Assembly (NCBI GenBank): GCA_016709025.1
Contig: JADJEQ010000046.1
Location: 186,001-250,000, forward strand
Length of the DNA: 64,000 bases
Origin: Bacteroidales bacterium
GTDB taxonomy: Bacteria; Bacteroidota; Bacteroidia; Bacteroidales; Lentimicrobiaceae
Direction: 5' to 3'
In this document: positions 59,835 through 64,000 of the stretch, piece after piece
How positions within the stretch are numbered: the first letter of the stretch is position 1
Layout of the letters: each line of letters starts with the position of its first letter
Notes under the pieces: generated by a model
The model's database searches: none
What the model was told of the DNA's origin: nothing
Seen by the model: the letters and a program-made list of their open reading frames with translations, nothing else
Translations under genes and position numbers: made by a program

Positions 59835-60770
59835 TCAGAGATCATTTGCCTCTTTTTTGTCTTTTACAGGGAAAACAAAAGAGGCCAGCACCGAAATCAG
59901 CAGAATAGCAAAAATCACGGCCAATGACCAGGTGATCGGAAATTTGTAATAACCACTGGCAATCATTTTCAATCCCACAAAAGCCAGGATTGCAGCCAGC
60001 CCGTATTTCAGGTAATAGAAATACCTGGTAATACCCGCGAGTGCAAAATAAAGTGCCCTTAATCCCAGAATCGCAAATACGTTGGAAGTGAAGATGATAA
60101 AGGTATCGTTGGTTATCGCCAGGATAGCCGGAATGGAGTCAACGGCAAAAATAAGGTCGGTAAATTCAACAATAATAAGTACAATAAACAGGGGAGTGGC
60201 AAACAGTCTGGCATTCTGCCTGACAAAGAATTTTCCTTCGTGCATGGTGGAAGTTACCGGGAAAAATTTCTTAAAAATCCTTACCAGGGGATTTTTATCC
60301 GGATCCACCTTGTTCTCACCCGGTGAGAGCATCTTGATTCCGGTGAAAACCAGGAATGCACCGAAAATATAGATCAGCCAGTGGAAGTTGTTGAGCAGGG
60401 CTACGCCGGCAAAAATAAAAACAGCGCGCATAATCAGTGCCCCCAGAATTCCCCAGAATAGCACCTTGTGCTGGTATTTTGGCTCAACATTAAAATACCC
60501 GAAAAGCATGATGAAGACAAACAGGTTATCAACACTCAGTGATTTTTCAATGAGATAACCGGCAAGGAATTCCAGGGCTTTTACTTTGCCCATATAAATA
60601 TAAACCAGGTAGTTGAAGGCCAGGGCCAGCCCTATCCAGACTGCGCTCCAGATCAGGGCCTCCTTTATCTTTACCTCATGCGAATTGCGGTGAAAAACAC
60701 CCAGGTCAAGCGCAAGCAGAAGAATAACAAAGCCTAGAAAAGCGATCCAGTGAATAAGTTGTATTTCCAT
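59835..60770 (-). CDS. TerC family integral membrane protein, second paralogue
   Basis: 311 aa, about nine helices. Motifs LALDLGVFHRNSHEVKIKEAL, FLAGYLIEKSLSVDNLFVFIML and IVEFTDLIFAVDSIPAILAI place it in the TerC/Alx family; it is shorter than the copy at 20179-21237, lacking that copy's insertion after helix two. A role in manganese homeostasis or metal export is inferred. Its stop codon directly adjoins that of the AOR gene, so no terminator can fit between them. Confidence 0.9.
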   Translation of the reverse strand: MEIQLIHWIAFLGFVILLLALDLGVFHRNSHEVKIKEALIWSAVWIGLALAFNYLVYIYMGKVKALEFLAGYLIEKSLSVDNLFVFIMLFGYFNVEPKYQHKVLFWGILGALIMRAVFIFAGVALLNNFHWLIYIFGAFLVFTGIKMLSPGENKVDPDKNPLVRIFKKFFPVTSTMHEGKFFVRQNARLFATPLFIVLIIVEFTDLIFAVDSIPAILAITNDTFIIFTSNVFAILGLRALYFALAGITRYFYYLKYGLAAILAFVGLKMIASGYYKFPITWSLAVIFAILLISVLASFVFPVKDKKEANDL

Positions 60771-60889
60771 GAAATGAGATCAGAATTAAATATTAAAATC
60801 GAAATTTTTGGTAGGTTAATGTGCTACCAATATTAACAAGGGAAAAGGCATAAAAGTAAGCCGCAAAATTGTTGCCCAATATTAGACAT

Positions 60890-60922
60890 ACAATCGCCGT
60901 AGGTTTACCCTGCGGCGATTGT
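60890..60922. repeat. Long hairpin between terC and the YugP-like gene
   Basis: ACAATCGCCG (60890-60899) pairs with CGGCGATTGT (60913-60922); with one G-T wobble the stem extends inwards through AGG/CCT. No T-tract on either strand. It lies 59 bases after the YugP-like gene stop on the minus strand. Confidence 0.6.
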
Positions 60923-60935
60923 TGCACTATATAAG

Positions 60936-60984
60936 CCTTTTACTTTTTGCTTTTTACTTTAGACTTTTTACTTTGAGCTTTTAA
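60936..60984 (+). repeat. Heptanucleotide array containing the YugP-like gene stop codon
   Basis: Seven 7-mers in phase: CCTTTTA, CTTTTTG, CTTTTTA, CTTTAGA and so on, the last being CTTTTAA at 60978-60984. The TAA stop of the minus-strand gene (60983-60981) lies inside this last unit. Confidence 0.85.
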
Positions 60985-61658
60985 TCCCTTCTTCCCATGT
61001 AAATCATAATGTAGTAAAGCAGCGTTGCCAGTGAAGCCAATGCAGCTACCACATACGTGTATGCTGCCCAACGAAGTGCTTCCTGTGCTTTTGGAAGCGT
61101 TGCTGTGGTGGTGATTCCGCTGCCATCGAGCCAGGCAATAGCCCGGCGGCTGGCATCAATTTCCACCGGAAGGGTAATAAAGCTGAACAGTGTGGTCAGG
61201 GCAAAAAGGACAATACCGGCCAGCAACAACTGCGGGAAGGTATTTACCAGTAGGATTCCTGCCAGCAACACCCATTGAACCCAATTGGAAGCAAAACTTA
61301 CAACCGGCACAAGTGATGAGCGCATCTGAAGCCATGCATAAGAATTGGCATGCTGAACAGCGTGACCACACTCATGGGCAGCCACGGCGGCCGCCGAAAT
61401 ATGACGTCCGTGATATACATCAGGGCTGAGGTTGACGGTTTTGTTCTGGGGATTATAATGGTCGGTGAGTTCTCCCTGCACCGATTTTACCTGCACATCA
61501 AAAACGCCATTGTCGCGGAGCATCCTTTCTGCAATCTCGGCGCCGCTGTATCCATTGTTGACCGGAATTTTACTGAATTCCCTGAACTTTGATTTCAGGC
61601 GTGCACCTATAACCCAGCTCAACAGCATAAAAACTCCGAAAATTATTAAGTATCCCAT
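60981..61658 (-). CDS. Zinc metallopeptidase, YugP-like
   Basis: 225 aa from the ATG at 61658 (MGYLIIFGVFMLLSWVIG, a membrane helix at the N-terminus); a 16-residue upstream extension is rejected. The zinc-binding HExxH motif is AAHECGHAVQHA, and DVQVKSVQGELTDHYNPQNKTVNLSPDVY is typical of the YugP/DUF2268-like neutral zinc metallopeptidase family. Three further helices follow. It is an integral membrane protease of unknown substrate. The stop codon lies inside a heptamer array. Confidence 0.88.
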   Translation of the reverse strand: MGYLIIFGVFMLLSWVIGARLKSKFREFSKIPVNNGYSGAEIAERMLRDNGVFDVQVKSVQGELTDHYNPQNKTVNLSPDVYHGRHISAAAVAAHECGHAVQHANSYAWLQMRSSLVPVVSFASNWVQWVLLAGILLVNTFPQLLLAGIVLFALTTLFSFITLPVEIDASRRAIAWLDGSGITTTATLPKAQEALRWAAYTYVVAALASLATLLYYIMIYMGRRD

Positions 61659-61769
61659 TTTATTTTTCAGTTTTGGTTTGCCTGCATTCAACAAAAAGTT
61701 TGCCATAAGGTTTAGTTGACAGAATGGCAGAAGTCATTTAGGATTTTTGATTGCGGATTTCGGATTTCG

Positions 61770-61864
61770 GAAGTCAGAGGTCAGAAGTCAGAGGTCAGAA
61801 GTCGGAGGTAGGAAGTCAGAAAGAAGAGGAAGTAAGAAGTAAGAAAGTAAGAAGTAAGAGGTAA
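61770..61864 (+). repeat. Heptanucleotide arrays GARGTCA and GARGTAA
   Basis: Seven 7-mers (GAAGTCA, GAGGTCA and variants) in phase from 61770 to 61818, then a second related run with unit GAAGTAA from 61829 to 61864, with one 8-base unit. It lies upstream of the YugP-like gene and downstream (minus sense) of the gamma carbonic anhydrase gene. Confidence 0.8.
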
Positions 61865-61960
61865 GACCACTATCTTAACCAAAGCGATGTGAATTTCACC
61901 GGGCTAATTCCGCAATCAAAAACCAAAAACGCAATCAAATAATTTCCGAATTCCCGAATT

Positions 61961-62019
61961 TGCAAATCTGCTAATCAGCAAATCGGCTAATCCGAAATCC
62001 GAAATCGGAAATCCGAAAT
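61961..62019 (+). repeat. CCGAAAT heptamer / CTGCTAAT octamer array near the gamma carbonic anhydrase stop
   Basis: 8-mers such as CTGCTAAT and CAGCAAAT shift into four 7-mers of type CCGAAAT and CGGAAAT, ending eight bases from the stop codon of the minus-strand gene at 62027. Confidence 0.7.
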
Positions 62020-62026
62020 TTTCAAA

Positions 62027-62560
62027 TTATTCTATAGGCTCAATGGAAGGATCATGCCAGCTGGCATACATCGTGTAGCTTTTTGAAATGCGGTTTACCT
62101 GGCCTTCAAGAAGTTTGGTGTCGATGGATTTGATTTTCTTCGCGGGAACCCCGGCAAAAACACTGCCCGATTCAACCAGGGTGCCCTGCGATACCACTGC
62201 TCCGGCTGCAATGATTGAATTGCTTTCTACCACCACCCCATCCATTACGATGGCTCCCATTCCGATCAGAACATTGTCATGAATGGTGCAGCCATGCACG
62301 ATGGCATTGTGCGCAATTGAAACATTGTTTCCGATGTTGACCGGGGATTTCTGGTAGGTGCAGTGTATTACGGCCCCGTCCTGAATATTGACATTGTTGC
62401 CGATTTTGATGTAATGCACATCGCCCCGGACTACTGCGTTAAACCATACGCTGCAGTTGTCACCCATTTCAACCTCGCCAACTACCGTTGCGTTTTCAGC
62501 AAAAAAACAGTTTTTCCCGATTTTTGGATGAATCCCTTTTACCGCCCTGATCAGTGCCAT
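62027..62560 (-). CDS. Gamma carbonic anhydrase family protein
   Basis: 177-aa left-handed beta-helix protein of hexapeptide repeats (CSVWFNAVVRGDVHYIKIGN, NVNIQDGAVIHCTYQ, NVSIAHNAIVHGCTI, NVLIGMGAIVMDGVVV). The three zinc-ligand histidines are present in VIHCTYQ, IAHNAIV and VHGC. It matches the YrdA/PaaY-like cytoplasmic group; carbonic anhydrase activity is probable but unproven for many members. Trimeric in the family. Start ATG at 62560. Confidence 0.92.
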   Translation of the reverse strand: MALIRAVKGIHPKIGKNCFFAENATVVGEVEMGDNCSVWFNAVVRGDVHYIKIGNNVNIQDGAVIHCTYQKSPVNIGNNVSIAHNAIVHGCTIHDNVLIGMGAIVMDGVVVESNSIIAAGAVVSQGTLVESGSVFAGVPAKKIKSIDTKLLEGQVNRISKSYTMYASWHDPSIEPIE

Positions 62561-62625
62561 TTTGATTGTTCTCCTATATTTGTTTGATAATACACTACAA
62601 AGTTCATGTTTAAGTGTTCAAGAGT

Positions 62626-62670
62626 TACAGGATTTCAGGATTTCAGAGTTTCAGAGTTTCAGAATTTCAG
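62626..62670 (+). repeat. Octanucleotide array, unit CAGRRTTT, second site
   Basis: Five 8-mers in phase (CAGGATTT twice, CAGAGTTT twice, CAGAATTT) from 62626, followed by the inverted third copy of the dispersed repeat. Same family as at 31130-31176. Confidence 0.8.
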
Positions 62671-62671
62671 A

Positions 62672-62716
62672 CCTCACCCCCCAACCCCCTCTCCAAGTGG
62701 CAAGGGGGAGCCCGAA
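62672..62716 (-). repeat. 45-bp dispersed repeat, copy 3 (inverted)
   Basis: Reverse complement of the 3' half of the 77-bp repeat at 31052 and 31187, with about three mismatches. The CAGAGTTT octamers resume after it (about 62723-62746). Confidence 0.8.
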
Positions 62717-62908
62717 GTGTGTCAGAGTTTCAGGATTTCAGAGTTACGGCACTCCAATTTCCAATAATCCATTGTTCCACTATTCCATTCTTCCCACATT
62801 CTATCTTTCTATCCTTCCAACATTCCAATTTTAAATTCCCAAATTCATTGTCACTTCCTTCCAAAACCCGATTTCAGATCCATCTCCTAAAATTTAACCT
62901 TAATCACG

Positions 62909-62971
62909 TTCACTCTTCACTCGTTACTTCCCTCTTCCCTCTTAACCCTTTCACTTTTCACTATTCACTGA
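62909..62971 (-). repeat. Heptanucleotide array ending at the nadB stop
   Basis: Nine 7-mers in phase (TTCACTC twice, GTTACTT, CCCTCTT twice, AACCCTT, TCACTTT, TCACTAT, TCACTGA), ending four bases before the nadB stop codon (62976-62978, minus strand). From 62760 to 62908 the spacer is CCATT/ATTCC-type pyrimidine-rich short repeats without a gene. Confidence 0.8.
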
Positions 62972-62975
62972 CTCT

Positions 62976-64000
62976 TCACTCTTTCTCTGTCTTGTATTGT
63001 TTCGGATAATCGATGCTGTGATGAAGGCCCCGGCTTTCCTTGCGTTCCATGGCCATCTGAATAATCAGACCGGCTACGGTAATCATGTTTCTGAGTTCAC
63101 AAATTTTCTCTGTAAGTACCGACTTTTCGTAGAGGTCCTCGGTTTCTTCCTGGAGGATCTGCAGGCGGTCAAACGCCCTCTTTAACCTGAGATTTGACCT
63201 GACTATTCCGACATAATTTGTCATAATGCCCTGAAGTTCCTTCAGCGACTGGGTAATCAGGATCATTTCCTCATTGAAAACGGTCCCCGATGCATTCCAG
63301 TCGGGTGTTTCGTTCATAAACTGTATTTTTTTCACCAATGTGGCAGCATCCAGGGATGCGCGGTGTGAAAAAACCAGCGATTCAAGCAGTGAATTGGATG
63401 CCAGACGGTTAGCCCCATGCAGACCCGTAGAGGCACATTCACCGGAAGCATAAAGGTTTTTAATGGTAGTCCGGGCATATTCATCCACTTTAATGCCGCC
63501 ACAGGTATAGTGGGCAGCCGGAACAACTGGTATCATTACTTTGGTCATGTCGATGCCGATGCTGAGGCATTTGGCATAGATGGCCGGAAAATGGTTCAGG
63601 ATTACCTGCATGTCGAGATGACGGGCATCCAGACACACATAATCATCTCCGCTGATCTTCAGTTCATTGTCGATGGCACGGGCAACTATATCCCGGGGGG
63701 CTAATGAAAGCCGTGCATCGTATTTCTGCATAAACTCTTTGCCCTGCCTGGTTTTTAATACTGCTCCCGATCCCCTCAGCGCTTCAGTAATCAGAAAAGA
63801 AGGTTTCTCTGCCGGATTGTAAAGGGAAGTGGGATGAAACTGGATAAACTCCATCTTTTCAATATCCCCGTTAGCCCTTTTTACCATGGCAATGCCATCA
63901 CCGGTAGCAACCGGTGGATTGGTGGTAGTGGCATATACATTTCCTGCCCCACCGGTACTCACCATGGTGGTTTTTGCCAGAATGGTCATAATGTGATGAT
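62976..64000 (-). CDS. nadB: L-aspartate oxidase, 5'-truncated by window edge
   Basis: Oxidises L-aspartate to iminoaspartate, the first step of NAD synthesis; cytoplasmic flavoenzyme. About 341 residues of the C-terminal part are present; the reading frame continues off the right edge, so the N-terminal FAD motif is missing. Visible: STGGAGNVYATTTNP, KMEFIQFHPTSLYNP, FLITEALRGSGAVL, VPAAHYTCGGIKVDE, LYASGECASTGLHGANRLASNSLLESLVFSHRA, then the helical C-terminal domain. nadD and nadK are elsewhere in this window; nadA and nadC are not seen. Confidence 0.95.
   Translation of the reverse strand, partial: HHIMTILAKTTMVSTGGAGNVYATTTNPPVATGDGIAMVKRANGDIEKMEFIQFHPTSLYNPAEKPSFLITEALRGSGAVLKTRQGKEFMQKYDARLSLAPRDIVARAIDNELKISGDDYVCLDARHLDMQVILNHFPAIYAKCLSIGIDMTKVMIPVVPAAHYTCGGIKVDEYARTTIKNLYASGECASTGLHGANRLASNSLLESLVFSHRASLDAATLVKKIQFMNETPDWNASGTVFNEEMILITQSLKELQGIMTNYVGIVRSNLRLKRAFDRLQILQEETEDLYEKSVLTEKICELRNMITVAGLIIQMAMERKESRGLHHSIDYPKQYKTEKE

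Noticed and set aside
1..64000. Insertion sequences, prophage or plasmid genes
   Set aside because: No transposase, integrase, phage structural or replication genes were seen.

Overview
This window reads as chromosomal DNA of a member of the Bacteroidota, most likely a free-living or environmental Bacteroidales-type lineage. The evidence is a type IX secretion C-terminal sorting domain, a DUF6089 - uppS - bamA - ompH/skp cluster, a succinate dehydrogenase of the sdhC-sdhA-sdhB layout, Bacteroidota-type glutamine synthetase and PspC/LiaF-like proteins, and promoters of the TTTG-N19/20-TAnnTTTG type. I see no rRNA, CRISPR array, insertion sequence, phage or plasmid genes. Both ends cut genes: sdhB on the left and nadB on the right.

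Layout. 1-3 kb: sdhCAB operon (minus), with a good promoter at 3095-3125. 3-9 kb: two M24 aminopeptidases, a serine hydrolase and an alpha/beta hydrolase, separated by unusually repetitive spacers. 9.4-12.5 kb: yicC - gmk - nucleotide cyclase - nadD operon (minus). 12.9-20 kb: a LytTR regulator, a phospholipase D family enzyme, a drug/metabolite exporter, Hsp20, a flippase-like membrane protein and glutamine synthetase. 20-30 kb: TerC, tRNA-Pro and tRNA-Thr, a PadR-PspC envelope stress pair, queA, a P-loop NTPase - mobA pair, a possible ECF-like membrane protein, tatC, and a second PspC/LiaF pair. 30-42 kb: hydrolase, pdxJ, lipoprotein, CBS protein, D15-like barrel, nadK, DUF6089, uppS, bamA and two skp genes, i.e. 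outer-membrane biogenesis plus cofactor genes. 42-50 kb: a T9SS-exported BNR-repeat protein and a MarR-MFP-RND-TolC efflux operon. 50-60 kb: cold-shock protein, M28 peptidase, small enzymes, and a Tat-signal ferredoxin followed at once by a tungsten/molybdenum aldehyde:ferredoxin oxidoreductase homologue. 60-64 kb: second TerC, YugP-like protease, gamma carbonic anhydrase and nadB.

Functional links. MobA, TatC, the Tat-signal 4x[4Fe-4S] protein and the AOR homologue could form one metal-pterin redox pathway, although their genes are 30 kb apart. nadB, nadD and nadK give three steps of NAD(P) synthesis. uppS, bamA, skp and the D15 barrel serve envelope assembly.

The most striking non-genic signal is a set of degenerate tandem arrays with 7-bp or 8-bp period. 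At least a dozen lie in spacers, and most begin within a few bases of a stop codon; in two cases the stop codon lies inside the array. Different arrays use different consensus units, and some families recur tens of kb away, together with a 45-77 bp dispersed repeat. I could not match this pattern to a named element in this phylum.
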